This document shows positions 45,781 to 55,075 of a DNA stretch of 64,000 nucleotides, in pieces. Position 1 is the first letter of the stretch, and each line of letters begins with the position of its first letter. The translations under genes were made by a program, and so were the position numbers. Under the pieces are notes generated by a model that was not told where the DNA came from, did not search any database, and saw only the letters and a program-made list of their open reading frames with translations. Source of the stretch: Alphaproteobacteria bacterium US3C007 (GTDB taxonomy: Bacteria; Pseudomonadota; Alphaproteobacteria; Rhodobacterales; Rhodobacteraceae); assembly GCA_034423775.1 (NCBI GenBank), contig CP139918.1:2976001-3040000 (forward strand), given 5' to 3'.

Positions 45781-46809
45781 ATGATATATAAAATCGCCAT
45801 AATCGGGGCTTCAGGCTACACCGGAGCAGAGCTGATCAGATTGATCGCCTCGCATCCTAATCTTGAGATTAAAGCCCTTGTGGCCAATAGCAAGGCCGGG
45901 CAATCAATGCGTCAGGTCTTTCCGCATCTGCGCCATCTTGATTTACCTAACTTGGTGACAATCGACAAAGTTGATTTTCAAGGGATCGATTTATGCTTTT
46001 GCGCTTTGCCGCACCAGACCTCGCAAGATGTGATCGCAAAGCTGCCAGCCTTTTTGAAAGTGATTGATCTTAGCGCAGATTTTAGATTGCGCGATCCGCA
46101 GGCGTATGAGCAATGGTATAATAGTAAACATCTTGCACCTGATTTACAGCCAGATGCGGTGTATGGTTTGACTGAGTTTTATCGCGCAGATATACGCACC
46201 GCGCGCTTGGTGGCTGGAACCGGATGCAACGCGGCGACGGGGCAATATATTTTACGGCCTCTGATTAAAGACCGCGTGATCGATCTTGATGATATAATTT
46301 TGGATATGAAATGCGCCGTTTCGGGGGCTGGGCGCGCGCTAAAACAAAACCTGCTGCATGCTGAGTTGTCAGAGGGGTATAATGCTTATGCGGTTGGCGG
46401 CACGCACCGTCATCTGGGGGAGTTTGATCAGGAGTTTTCGGAATTGGCTGGTCGGCCCGTACACATTCAATTCACCCCGCATTTGATGCCTGTAAATCGG
46501 GGTATTCTTGCCACGGCCTATGTAAAAGGCTCTGCTGAAAATGTGTTCCAAAGTTTAAAGGCAAGTTATGAAAATGAACCCTTCATTCAGATGTTAGACT
46601 TTGGGCAAACGCCCAGCACGCATGATGTGCGTGGATCAAATTTCGTGCATATTGGCGTGTCAGGGGATCGGGTTGAAGGCCGCAGCATTGTTATTGCGGC
46701 GTTAGACAATCTTACCAAAGGCAGCAGCGGGCAGGCCGTTCAAAATGCCAATCTGATGTTGGGTTTGGAAGAAACAGCCGGCTTGATGCACGTACCGCTG
46801 TTTCCCTAG
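45781..46809 (+). CDS. argC: N-acetyl-gamma-glutamyl-phosphate reductase
   Basis: Third step of arginine synthesis, NADPH-dependent. Seen: [52 protein letters not shown], catalytic Cys in [15 protein letters not shown], and [10 protein letters not shown]. 342 residues. GAGGAG ribosome binding site before the ATG. ccmE begins 15 bases after its stop. Confidence 0.94.
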   Translation: MIYKIAIIGASGYTGAELIRLIASHPNLEIKALVANSKAGQSMRQVFPHLRHLDLPNLVTIDKVDFQGIDLCFCALPHQTSQDVIAKLPAFLKVIDLSADFRLRDPQAYEQWYNSKHLAPDLQPDAVYGLTEFYRADIRTARLVAGTGCNAATGQYILRPLIKDRVIDLDDIILDMKCAVSGAGRALKQNLLHAELSEGYNAYAVGGTHRHLGEFDQEFSELAGRPVHIQFTPHLMPVNRGILATAYVKGSAENVFQSLKASYENEPFIQMLDFGQTPSTHDVRGSNFVHIGVSGDRVEGRSIVIAALDNLTKGSSGQAVQNANLMLGLEETAGLMHVPLFP

Positions 46810-46824
46810 ATACAGGTTAAATTT

Positions 46825-47268
46825 ATGAAAAGCTTGAAGAAGACGCGGCGTATTCAGATTATTATTATTTCTTTTTTGGCGCTTGCGCTTGCAACAGCTT
46901 TGATCGGCTATGCCATGCGCGATGGTATCAATTTCTTCAAATCCCCCAGTGAAGTTTTGGCGGATCCGCCAGATGCCAGCGAAACCTTCCGCATCGGTGG
47001 CTTGGTTGAGGAAGGATCATTGCAACGCGGGGTCGGCTCTGTGATTAGTTTTAACGTAACTGATGGCGCCGCTATCGTGCCCGTTACCTATGAAGGCGTT
47101 TTACCGGATTTATTTGATGAAAACCAGGGAATGATCGGCACAGGAAAATACATTGACAATGTCTTTCAAGCCGCTGAAATTTTGGCTAAACATGACGAAA
47201 ACTACATGCCAAAAGAAGTTGTAGATGCCTTGAAAGAGCAGGGTGTCTATCAAGAAACTTCGGATTGA
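46825..47268 (+). CDS. ccmE: Cytochrome c maturation haem chaperone CcmE
   Basis: Periplasm-facing, membrane-anchored protein that covalently holds haem and hands it to CcmF/H for attachment to apocytochrome c. Seen: N-terminal anchor helix (IQIIIISFLALALATALIGYA), RIGGLVEEGSL, VTYEGVLPDLFDENQGMIG, and the haem-binding AKHDENYMPKEV with the conserved His. 147 residues. A hairpin follows, then ccmF after 470 bp. Confidence 0.94.
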   Translation: MKSLKKTRRIQIIIISFLALALATALIGYAMRDGINFFKSPSEVLADPPDASETFRIGGLVEEGSLQRGVGSVISFNVTDGAAIVPVTYEGVLPDLFDENQGMIGTGKYIDNVFQAAEILAKHDENYMPKEVVDALKEQGVYQETSD

Positions 47269-47738
47269 TCTTGTGATAGGTCGGCGCTGTTTCTGGTTTT
47301 TTCAGAAACTTTGTTGCACAGAAGTTTCATATTAAAAACAGTTCCCGATAAAGACAAGCGGGGCTGGTGTGAACCGGTTAAAAACGAAAGCTTCAACCGC
47401 TGCATCTGCTGAACTATTTGGATCTTGGAATTTGACCGTCGGTTTGGTGAATTTCCGCATTGGCTGATACCAGGCGGCATTATCTTGGGCTACAATTTAT
47501 TTAGACCTGCCTTTAAGCAACAAAAGATAATCTTTCCCAAAAAGCTTTTTTATACTGCATAGAAACAGATTGCTTTACAAAAGGTTTGCTCTATTTTTCG
47601 GACAGTTAAGCGTCTGTTTTAAGATTTAGAACAAAGTGAAGTGACGTCGGTATCTTTTGAAAAATGATGATTGGCCATGAATAAGGATGCTGGATTTTTA
47701 GATGGTCAGTCCGATGAGACAGGTTTATAAGAGGCACT
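47269..47738. other. Intergenic region between ccmE and ccmF
   Basis: 470 bases with no gene I can support. It begins with a terminator-like hairpin. A stretch of about 50 stop-free codons runs from about 47424 to a TAG near 47562 on the plus strand, but it has no credible start or recognisable motif. A/T-rich DNA from 47520 onward probably holds the ccmF promoter; ATAAGAGGCACT just before the ATG provides its ribosome binding site. Confidence 0.5.
47289..47316 (+). terminator. Terminator-like hairpin after ccmE
   Basis: Perfect 7-bp stem GTTTCTG (47289-47295) / CAGAAAC (47303-47309) with a seven-base T-rich loop, followed by TTTGTT. It begins 20 bases past the ccmE stop. The stem is A/T-rich, so strength is uncertain. 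Confidence 0.5.
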
Positions 47739-49712
47739 ATGATAAGTGAGCTTGGACATTTTGCACTGACCTTGGCATTTTTTGTCGCGTGTATTCAGTG
47801 CGTTGTGCCTTTAATCGGCGCAATGACGGGCCGCGCTGCCTTGATGGCGCTGGCCGCCCCCGCTGCTTCGGCCCATTTTTTTCTTATTCTAGGATCCTTT
47901 TTGGCTCTGATGCACGCATTCATCACCTCTGATTTCACGGTGCGCTTGGTGGCGCTGAATTCCCATTCGTTGAAGCCGATGATCTACAAGATTAGCGGTG
48001 TCTGGGGGAACCACGAAGGCTCAATGCTGTTATGGGTGCTTATTCTTGCCTTGTTTGGTGCTTGCGCGGGCTGGTTTGGAAACAATCTCACACAAAGCTT
48101 TCGGGCGCGGGTCTTGGCCGTTCAGGGCGCGATTAGCGTGGCATTTCTTGCGTTTATTTTGCTCACGTCAAATCCATTTTTGCGTTTGGTGGTGCCGCCG
48201 TTTGATGGGCAAGATTTGAACCCATTGCTGCAAGATCCCGGATTAGCGTTTCATCCGCCGTTTTTATATTTGGGCTATGTCGGTTTGAGTATGGCGTTTT
48301 CTTTCGCAGTTGCGGCGTTGCTTGAGGGGCGCGTGGATGCCGCTTGGGCGCGTTGGGTGCGCCCGTGGACATTGGCCGCTTGGATTTTCCTGACCATTGG
48401 CATCGCTTTGGGCAGTTGGTGGGCCTATTATGAATTGGGCTGGGGAGGCTTTTGGTTTTGGGATCCAGTTGAAAATGCCTCTTTTATGCCATGGCTTCTG
48501 GCCGCTGCCTTATTGCATTCTGCGATTGTGGTGGAAAAGCGTGAAAGTTTGAAAAGCTGGACCATTCTTTTGGCCATTCTCGCGTTCGGATTTTCTCTAA
48601 TTGGTACGTTTATTGTCCGCTCTGGCGTTTTGACATCGGTGCATGCTTTTGCAAATGACCCCGAGCGGGGTGTGTTTATCCTGATTATTTTGGCGATTTT
48701 CATCGGCGGGGCTTTAACCTTATTTGCCGCGCGCGCATCGGCCATGCAAGCGCGGGGTGCATTTTCCATGGTCAGCCGTGAAACCGCCTTGGTATTGAAC
48801 AATATATTATTGGCCGTTTCGGCTTTGGTTGTGTTTGTCGGCACGATCTGGCCGCTCTTGGCAGAGATGATGTTTGATCGAAAACTCAGTGTTGGACCCC
48901 CGTTTTTCAACTTGGCGTTCACTCCTTTCATGATCGCTTTGGGCATCGCGATGCCGATTGGTGCAATGATTCCTTGGAAGCGGGGCGTTGTAATGCGCCC
49001 TGTCAAACGGCTTTTGCCCGTATTTGGTTTGGCCCTGGCCGCTGCAGGTTTGATTTGGGCGTTGCAAACCGGCAAGTCATTGCAGGGGCCAATTGGGTTG
49101 TTTCTGGGGGCGTGGATGGTCGGGGGCGCAATCACTGATCTTTTATCCCGCCTTGGAAAAGACCGCGATTACAGCCGGCTGTTGCGTTTACCGCGCTCGG
49201 ATTGGGGCAAATCGGTCGCCCATAGCGGGCTGGGGGTAACGATGTTTGCTGTGGCTGGGCTTATGGTTTGGCAGCAAGAAGACATCCGCATCGTGGCGCC
49301 AGGTGAAACATGGTCGGTTGGAGCCTATACGTTTACATTACAAGATGTCAGCAATGTGAATGGGCCGAATTATCGCGCCGTTAGGGGAGATGTGGCGCTG
49401 GAACATAAGGGGCGGTTTATCACCAAGATGCATCCTGAAAAGCGCTTTTACCCGGTTGCCAATATGCCAACAACCGAAGCCGCGATTGACTATCGCTTCT
49501 TGCGCGATGTGTATTTGGTGCTTGGAGACCAGCAAGAAAATGGGGCGTGGACGCTGCGCACTTATATCAAGCCCCTGACCAATTGGATCTGGGCCGGTGC
49601 TTTATTGATGGCCCTTGGCGGCGGGCTTAGCTTAACGGATCGCCGTTTTCGCGTGGCCGCCGGGGCGCGCCGTAAAACGCCAGTTTCAACCGTAAATGCT
49701 CCGGCCGAATGA
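47739..49712 (+). CDS. ccmF: Cytochrome c haem lyase subunit CcmF
   Basis: Large polytopic membrane protein (657 residues, about 15 helices) that reduces and transfers haem from CcmE to apocytochromes. Seen: the WWD haem-handling motif GWGGFWFWDPVENASFMPW, preceded by GSWWAYYELG; GVWGNHEGSMLLWVLIL, DLNPLLQDPGLAFHPPFLYLG and the conserved histidines around these. C-terminal periplasmic domain near residues 510-620. Its last four bases overlap the ccmH start, so the two are coupled. Confidence 0.95.
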   Translation: MISELGHFALTLAFFVACIQCVVPLIGAMTGRAALMALAAPAASAHFFLILGSFLALMHAFITSDFTVRLVALNSHSLKPMIYKISGVWGNHEGSMLLWVLILALFGACAGWFGNNLTQSFRARVLAVQGAISVAFLAFILLTSNPFLRLVVPPFDGQDLNPLLQDPGLAFHPPFLYLGYVGLSMAFSFAVAALLEGRVDAAWARWVRPWTLAAWIFLTIGIALGSWWAYYELGWGGFWFWDPVENASFMPWLLAAALLHSAIVVEKRESLKSWTILLAILAFGFSLIGTFIVRSGVLTSVHAFANDPERGVFILIILAIFIGGALTLFAARASAMQARGAFSMVSRETALVLNNILLAVSALVVFVGTIWPLLAEMMFDRKLSVGPPFFNLAFTPFMIALGIAMPIGAMIPWKRGVVMRPVKRLLPVFGLALAAAGLIWALQTGKSLQGPIGLFLGAWMVGGAITDLLSRLGKDRDYSRLLRLPRSDWGKSVAHSGLGVTMFAVAGLMVWQQEDIRIVAPGETWSVGAYTFTLQDVSNVNGPNYRAVRGDVALEHKGRFITKMHPEKRFYPVANMPTTEAAIDYRFLRDVYLVLGDQQENGAWTLRTYIKPLTNWIWAGALLMALGGGLSLTDRRFRVAAGARRKTPVSTVNAPAE

Positions 49713-50182
49713 AGCTGCTTTATATGCTTTTGGCGTTTTCGCTTTGGATCGGATACGCCTATGCGGTTGAGCCTGATGAAATTTTGGCCGACCCGACCCT
49801 AGAGGCGCGCGCGCGAGTTATTTCGAAAGATTTAAGGTGTTTGGTGTGCCAGAATGAAAGCATTGATGAAAGCAACGCGTCTTTGGCGCGCGATTTGCGG
49901 CTGTTGGTGCGGGAACGCTTGGTTTTGGGCGAAAGTAACGAAGAAGTGCTGGATTTTGTGGTTACGCGTTATGGGGAATTTGCTTTGCTGCGCCCCCAAA
50001 CCAAAGGCTTTAACGTGATTTTATGGGTTGCGGGCCCGGTAATGCTTTTGCTCGCCTTGTTGATCGCTTTTGCCTATATTAGGAGCCGCCAAGCACAAGT
50101 GAACGGCGCGGCGTCCAACGCATTAAGCGTGGATGAAAAAGAGCGTTTAGATAAAATTTTAGAACGAACCAATTTGGAGTGA
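49709..50182 (+). CDS. ccmH: Cytochrome c-type biogenesis protein CcmH
   Basis: 157-residue thioredoxin-like partner of CcmF that reduces apocytochrome haem-binding cysteines. Seen: signal peptide (MKLLYMLLAFSLWIGYAYA), the redox motif in LRCLVCQNESIDESNASLA, DLRLLVRERLVLGESNEEVL, YGEFALLRPQTKG and one C-terminal membrane helix (VILWVAGPVMLLLALLIAFA). Corresponds to the short CcmH/CycL form, without the TPR domain (CcmI) found fused in E. coli. Overlaps ccmF by four bases. Confidence 0.93.
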   Translation: MKLLYMLLAFSLWIGYAYAVEPDEILADPTLEARARVISKDLRCLVCQNESIDESNASLARDLRLLVRERLVLGESNEEVLDFVVTRYGEFALLRPQTKGFNVILWVAGPVMLLLALLIAFAYIRSRQAQVNGAASNALSVDEKERLDKILERTNLE

Positions 50183-50231
50183 ACTAAAATGGCGGTGGTA
50201 ATTTTCACTTACCCAGAGAGGGGGCATTTTT

Positions 50232-51008
50232 ATGAATTATGACACGATTGAGGTTCATCTGTCCTCTGAGGTTGCTTGTGTTTCTATGAACCGTCCCGAG
50301 GTGATGAACGCGCTGAACACCCAAATGCGCGCCGAAATCACCGATGCGTATAAGCGTTTGGCCCCACAGGCGCGGGTGATCGTATTGACTGGGCGCGGAA
50401 AAGCGTTTTGTTCGGGGCAAGATTTGGGTGATCGGGCGAACGCCGCGCAACTGGACTTAGAGCGCACGCTTAGGGATGAATACGAACCGATGCTGCGCGC
50501 AATAATCGAATGTAGGATTCCCACAATAACTGCCTTGAACGGGGCCGCGGCGGGCGCAGGTGCAAATCTTGCCTTGGCGTCGGACGTGGTGATTGCCTCG
50601 AAATCTTCCTATTTCATGCAGGCCTTTACAAAAATTGGTCTCATTCCTGACGCGGGCGGAACCTACCTAATGCCGCGCACAATGGGTCTTGCCAAAGCCA
50701 TGGGAGCGGCGTTGTTTGCCGAAAAAATATCTGCAGAGCAGGCGGATGAATGGGGTTTGATCTGGGAATCGGTTGCAGATGACGCGTTTGAAGCCACCTG
50801 GCGCGCGCGGGCGGAATATTTGGCCAAAGGGCCAACTTTGGCTTATTCTCATTTGAAAACTGCGCTGCGTGCCTCATCCGAGAATAATTTAGAGGCGCAA
50901 CTGGCTTTAGAGGCAAAGCTTCAAAAAGAATGCGGAAATAGCCGTGATTTCAAAGAAGGCGTTGTGGCCTTTCTGGAAAAACGAACCGCGCGTTTTGAAG
51001 GAAGATAA
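50232..51008 (+). CDS. Enoyl-CoA hydratase/isomerase family protein
   Basis: 258-residue crotonase-fold protein. Seen: MNRPEVMNALNTQMRAEI, oxyanion-hole CSGQDLGDR, ALNGAAAGAGANLALASDVV, FTKIGLIPDAGGTYLMPR, and a C-terminal helix that packs in trimers. The CSGQDL and GLIPDAGGTYLMPR patterns resemble the PaaG-type 2,3-enoyl isomerases. It is 49 bp downstream of ccmH with its own GAGAGGGGG ribosome binding region; it may be transcribed with the ccm genes without a shared function. Substrate unknown. Confidence 0.86.
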   Translation: MNYDTIEVHLSSEVACVSMNRPEVMNALNTQMRAEITDAYKRLAPQARVIVLTGRGKAFCSGQDLGDRANAAQLDLERTLRDEYEPMLRAIIECRIPTITALNGAAAGAGANLALASDVVIASKSSYFMQAFTKIGLIPDAGGTYLMPRTMGLAKAMGAALFAEKISAEQADEWGLIWESVADDAFEATWRARAEYLAKGPTLAYSHLKTALRASSENNLEAQLALEAKLQKECGNSRDFKEGVVAFLEKRTARFEGR

Positions 51009-51146
51009 TGCGGCGTGAAACCGCCTTTTCGCGCCTTTTGACTGAGGTTTTCCCAGTCTTCTTGGGCCGCTAGCTGTTCGGGCTGAAGACGCCTTTTTGG
51101 CTGTGGTATTGGCGGGGCTGGAAACTGGCGGCAATGCGAGGGAATC

Positions 51147-51893
51147 ATGATAGATTTGGTGGGTAAAAGGATTTTTGTAAGCGGTGCAGGCGCGGGTATG
51201 GGCGCCGCCGTTGCTTTGCTTTCGGCGCGCGCGGGAGCTCAGGTTCTTGCTACTGATAAATCTGACGAAGGGCTTTTGCCTTTAAATAAAACAGGCTGCG
51301 CCGTCGCTGTTCTTGATGTGACGGATCAAGATTCGGTAACTCGTTTTTTTGCATCTCAACAGCCATTTGACGGGATTGTTAATATGGCAGGCTGGGTGCA
51401 TCATGGACGTCTGACCGATTTAAGCGATGAAGATTGGCAAAGATCTTTTCAAATCAACGTTGATAGTATGTTTTATGTGTTGCGCGCCGCCCTGCCAAAA
51501 ATGATTTTGGCAGGCGGAGGGTCCGTTGTGAATATGGCGTCTTTGGCCTCATCCGTGAAAGGGTTTGCCTATCGCGCTGCCTATAGCGCGTCAAAGGCCG
51601 CGGTGATCGGGCTGACAAAATCCGTTGCCGTGGATTATATGGCCGATAATGTGCGGGCAAATGCGATTTGTCCCGGAACGATCGAAAGCGCCTCATTGAA
51701 AAAAAGAATAGCCAGTTTGGCCGAAGAGTTGGGCGATGAAAGTAAGGCCCGGGCTTGGTTCGTGGACCGCCAACCCATGAAACGATTGGGTCAACCTGAT
51801 GAGATCGCAAAGTTAATTCTCTATCTATTATCTGATGATGGTGCTTACGCGACAGGGCAATCGTTTATCATTGATGGTGGCACCACCGCCTAG
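51147..51893 (+). CDS. Short-chain dehydrogenase/reductase
   Basis: 248-residue classical SDR. Seen: cofactor loop VSGAGAGMGAAVALLSARAG, Asp in LATDKSD favouring NAD, LDVTD, NMAGWVHHG, the Ser-Tyr-Lys catalytic set (NMASLASS, then AAYSASKAAVIGL), VRANAICPGTIES and the closing YATGQSFIIDGGTT. Motif spacing resembles the 3-hydroxybutyrate dehydrogenase type 2 (BDH2) and 2-keto-3-deoxyfuconate dehydrogenase-like groups. Stands alone, 138 bp after the enoyl-CoA hydratase gene; substrate not determinable. Confidence 0.85.
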   Translation: MIDLVGKRIFVSGAGAGMGAAVALLSARAGAQVLATDKSDEGLLPLNKTGCAVAVLDVTDQDSVTRFFASQQPFDGIVNMAGWVHHGRLTDLSDEDWQRSFQINVDSMFYVLRAALPKMILAGGGSVVNMASLASSVKGFAYRAAYSASKAAVIGLTKSVAVDYMADNVRANAICPGTIESASLKKRIASLAEELGDESKARAWFVDRQPMKRLGQPDEIAKLILYLLSDDGAYATGQSFIIDGGTTA

Positions 51894-52059
51894 CCCCCCT
51901 TGCGTGCTCAAGCATGATGCTTTCGCAAAATCTATTGGCTTTGGGATAGGCGAATGGAACGTCTGTGAAATCGTACGTTCTGATCAGTCTGAAACTGCTA
52001 AAATCCCTTCGCTTAGATCTTATATTTTTATAAATATCATAAACTTAACAGAAATTTGG

Positions 52060-52554
52060 TTAGCGCAAACTTAATATTATGAGCAGTAAAAAGCTGACAG
52101 AAAGGGCTATTCCTGTTCGGATGTAATTAAAGAAATTCCACTTTGCTTCAAATTTCAAGCGTTCATCAGCCAAGGTTTCATCATTCAAATCTTCGATTAT
52201 AAGGTTTTGTATATGGTTGTTTAAGGGAATATGGAATGCCGCAGTTATGCCTTGCACCCCCACCAGATATGCAACACTGATTAGAACAATTGGCCATGCT
52301 TCTGCTAGTTCAACACGTACAGATGAAACGACAATCATCATAAACATTGCCACCATAGACCCTACCCAAGTGAACATGAATAGCGGCTGGTTGTCTTGTA
52401 TTATAGCGTCCGTCACCTGAAACGCTCTTAAAAAATCTTTGTCACTAAGGCTGGATAAACCAGGCATCACAACAATTGCATATGTGAAAATGAATCCGCC
52501 TACTAAACTGCAGGATAAGATAGAAAAGATTAACGCTACATCCAACAAGTCCAT
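52060..52554 (-). CDS. DUF1772-family membrane protein
   Basis: 164 residues with four predicted membrane helices (around 5-30, 60-80, 87-108 and 145-163). The conserved DUF1772 pattern is visible: a Pro in VVMPGLSSL after helix one, HIPLNNHIQNL and the KFEAKWNFFNYIRTG segment with W-N-x-x-N-x-x-R before the last helix. Members have been called anthrone-oxygenase-like; the function in bacteria is unknown. ATG at 52554 with AGAGG ten bases upstream. Converges on the SDR gene. Confidence 0.82.
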   Translation of the reverse strand: MDLLDVALIFSILSCSLVGGFIFTYAIVVMPGLSSLSDKDFLRAFQVTDAIIQDNQPLFMFTWVGSMVAMFMMIVVSSVRVELAEAWPIVLISVAYLVGVQGITAAFHIPLNNHIQNLIIEDLNDETLADERLKFEAKWNFFNYIRTGIALSVSFLLLIILSLR

Positions 52555-52972
52555 TTTATTTTTACCTCTGAGGTTTCTGTATTTAGGTAACAGCAGTAGT
52601 CAAAGCATATTGTCAGCGAATAGTCATTCCCTGCCATAAACTGAACTACAAGATATTGATTATAAGCGCTTTAGAGTGACTAAGAGCCAATCAGCATTGC
52701 CATGCATTTGTGCTTGTGGCAATGCGTCCGTTACCGGGACGCCAGCGAAGCATGGTTACAATCAGATACTGTCTGGTTAAATGCAACCTAAGCCCCAAGC
52801 CCCAAGTTCGTCCCGATTATGCAAATGGCCATCACAGGACATTTCCTCAAAACCCAGTTGCCGGTGAGGGATAACTGGTTTCTTAAAATAAGCCTAATAT
52901 TTACCTGGTTTCTCTCTTATAATTTTTTAACCCAGCAGGCTTAAGGGACTTGTATTTTACATCATCACCCTG
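52555..52972. other. Intergenic region with paired stem-loops
   Basis: 418 bases with no gene I can support. Notable structure: GCATTGCCA (52694-52702) pairs perfectly with TGGCAATGC (52717-52725), loop 14; immediately after, GCGTCC (52724-52729) pairs with GGACGC (52737-52742), loop 7. A weaker repeat (AACCCAGTT at 52851-52859 with AACTGGTTT at 52873-52881, one mismatch) follows. No U-run, so not ordinary terminators; a small RNA, leader or relic of an insertion is possible. Confidence 0.5.
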
Positions 52973-53314
52973 TCAACGTGCCGTGACGTGACGTGGCGGG
53001 GTCGAGGTGACGGTGAACAGCAGATCAGACCGAGGCCGGTTGGTGATCTGGTGTGAGGCGCTCGCGCTCACATGGATGCCTTGCTGCACATGAAGAGCGG
53101 AGATCTCCCCATCAAGTTCCATCGACGGAACACCAGACGCAACGTAAAAGAACTGTTCCGCACCCGCATGGTGATGTCGCCTTTCAGCGGTGCTGGGGGA
53201 TATGCGCTCCTAAATGACGCTTAGTTGTTCAAACCTGACAAGTTGCCAACCATAAAAGCCATCGCGCCAGACATAATATTCAGCCGTATCGGTGTTGACC
53301 ACCGCCGCGCTCAT
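52973..53314 (-). pseudogene. Cupin-domain gene interrupted by one amber codon
   Basis: A full cupin gene of 114 codons in one frame, broken only by TAG at codon 35 (53212-53210). Start ATG (53314-53312) overlaps the guaA stop in the ATGA style, so it was made as the gene after guaA. Before the stop: [20 protein letters not shown] and GWQLVRFEQLSVI; after it: HHHAGAEQFFYVASG (metal-binding His and Glu of cupin motif 1), MELDGEISALHVQQGIHV, and ASHQITNRPRSDLLFTVTS (motif 2 His). Family members read LSVxQE at this point, so CAG to TAG is the likely lesion. Function of the intact family is unknown. Confidence 0.8.
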
Positions 53315-54873
53315 TCCCACTCAATCGTTCCTGGTGGCTTTGATGTGATATCATAGGTCACCCGATTGATGCCTTCGACCTCATTGATAATTCGCGTTGC
53401 GGTTTCGCCCAGAAACTCATGAGAAAATGGATAATAATCAGCCGTCATACCATCCACCGAGGTGACAGCACGCAGCGCGCAGGCATAATCATAGGTGCGT
53501 CCATCCCCCATCACACCAACCGTGCGCACTGGCAAAATCGCCACGAAGGCCTGCCAGATGTGATCATATAGGCCGTGTTTGCGAATTTGATCAATATAGA
53601 CCGCGTCAGCTTCCCTTAGAATATCCAGTTTAGCGCGGGTGATCTCACCAGGGCAGCGAATGGCCAGGCCGGGCCCTGGGAAGGGATGCCGCCCGATAAA
53701 GCTGTCGGGCAATCCAAGTTCGCGGCCCAGGGCGCGCACCTCATCCTTAAATAGCTCTCTCAGCGGTTCCACAAGTTTCAAGCCCATTTTCTCGGGAAGT
53801 CCGCCAACATTATGATGTGATTTTATCGTCACCGATGGGCCACCGCTAAAGGATACAGATTCGATCACATCCGGATAAAGCGTGCCCTGTGCTAAAAATT
53901 CTGCGCCCTCAATTTGATCTGCATATTTTTGAAACACGTCGATAAACAAGCCGCCAATGATTTTACGCTTGGTTTCAGGGTCGGATTGCCCGTCTAACGC
54001 GCCAAGAAACAGCTCGGATTCTTGGGCGTGGATGAAGGGCATGTTGTAGTGATCCCGAAACATCGCAACCACCTCCGTGGCTTCCTCTTTTCGCAGCAAG
54101 CCGTGGTCTACGAACACGCAGGTGAGCTGATCGCCAATCGCCTCATGGATCAAAACGGCAGCCACCGAACTGTCGACACCCCCAGATAATCCGCAAATCA
54201 CTTTTTTGTCGCCAACTTGCTTTCTGATCGCCTCCAAGGCTTGTTCGCGATATGCGCCCATCGTCCAATCGCCTGAAAACCCAGCAATTTTTACAAAATT
54301 TTCATAAAGCATAGCGCCGTTTGGCGTATGGTGTACCTCTGGGTGAAACTGGACCGCATAAAATTGTTTCTCGAGATTTGCGGTGATCGCAAATGGCGCG
54401 TTTGGCGAGGTTCCATAGACGCTAAACCCCGGAGCGATCGCGCTGACATGATCCCCATGCGACATCCAGACTTGCTCGCGCTCTTGCGCAAACCATCCCT
54501 GTAATAGATCCAGCTCATCGCCTGTTTGAGACACATAGGCGCGGCCAAATTCTGCCGTTTTATGACCGCGCTCGACCCTACCACCCAACATATCCATCAT
54601 AACCTGCTGGCCATAACATATTCCCAAAATGGGCACTCCAAGCTCATAGACAGAAAGTGGTGGACGCGGAGCCCCCGCATCAAAGACCGAGGCTGGCCCC
54701 CCAGAAAATATCACGGCACGCGGTGCAAAGGCACTTAAAAAGGCGTCTGAGATATTTTGATATGGGTGAATTTCACAATAGACGTTTAACTCGCGCAAGC
54801 GGCGGGCAATCAATTGCGTTACCTGACTGCCAAAGTCGATGATTAACAGGCGTTCGTGATGCTGGTGTTCCAT
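53311..54873 (-). CDS. guaA: GMP synthase (glutamine-hydrolysing)
   Basis: Converts XMP to GMP in the cytoplasm. Domain order: class I glutamine amidotransferase (residues ~10-205: [16 protein letters not shown], catalytic Cys in [11 protein letters not shown], His-Glu in [10 protein letters not shown]), ATP-pyrophosphatase with P-loop [16 protein letters not shown], and the C-terminal dimerisation domain ending [10 protein letters not shown]. 520 residues from the ATG at 54873, typical of the family; 29 further codons are open upstream without similarity and no clear ribosome binding site is seen for either. Followed, with four-base overlap, by the broken cupin gene. Confidence 0.94.
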   Translation of the reverse strand: MEHQHHERLLIIDFGSQVTQLIARRLRELNVYCEIHPYQNISDAFLSAFAPRAVIFSGGPASVFDAGAPRPPLSVYELGVPILGICYGQQVMMDMLGGRVERGHKTAEFGRAYVSQTGDELDLLQGWFAQEREQVWMSHGDHVSAIAPGFSVYGTSPNAPFAITANLEKQFYAVQFHPEVHHTPNGAMLYENFVKIAGFSGDWTMGAYREQALEAIRKQVGDKKVICGLSGGVDSSVAAVLIHEAIGDQLTCVFVDHGLLRKEEATEVVAMFRDHYNMPFIHAQESELFLGALDGQSDPETKRKIIGGLFIDVFQKYADQIEGAEFLAQGTLYPDVIESVSFSGGPSVTIKSHHNVGGLPEKMGLKLVEPLRELFKDEVRALGRELGLPDSFIGRHPFPGPGLAIRCPGEITRAKLDILREADAVYIDQIRKHGLYDHIWQAFVAILPVRTVGVMGDGRTYDYACALRAVTSVDGMTADYYPFSHEFLGETATRIINEVEGINRVTYDITSKPPGTIEWE

Positions 54874-55075
54874 TTGTGACTGGTAAAACGCCACGCCGTC
54901 AGGTGCAAGTGGTCGCGGTGCTGAAAACAGGTCAAATGTCGGTTTGAAGGAAGAAAGCAATCCCCATGTCGCTTTTAATGCTTAAGAGCCGTTATTTGGC
55001 GAAGGCAGAATTGGGATGCAACATAGATCATACGCAGAAATACTTAGTGTTTGCAGTTTCAAGAAAGGTCAAAGC

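Noticed and set aside
47300..47325. TTTGTTGCACA resembling an insertion-sequence end
   Set aside because: Common motif; no matching second terminal repeat, target duplication or transposase remnant found nearby.
47424..47564. About 50 stop-free codons between ccmE and ccmF
   Set aside because: No start codon with a ribosome binding site and no recognisable protein pattern.
48428..49135. 235-codon minus-strand frame inside ccmF
   Set aside because: Antisense of hydrophobic membrane helices gives a long Lys/Asn/Thr-rich frame; ccmF motifs are intact on the other strand.
51010..51030. GGCG/CGCC hairpin followed by TTTT after the enoyl-CoA hydratase gene
   Set aside because: Only four base pairs with a six-base loop; too weak to call a terminator.
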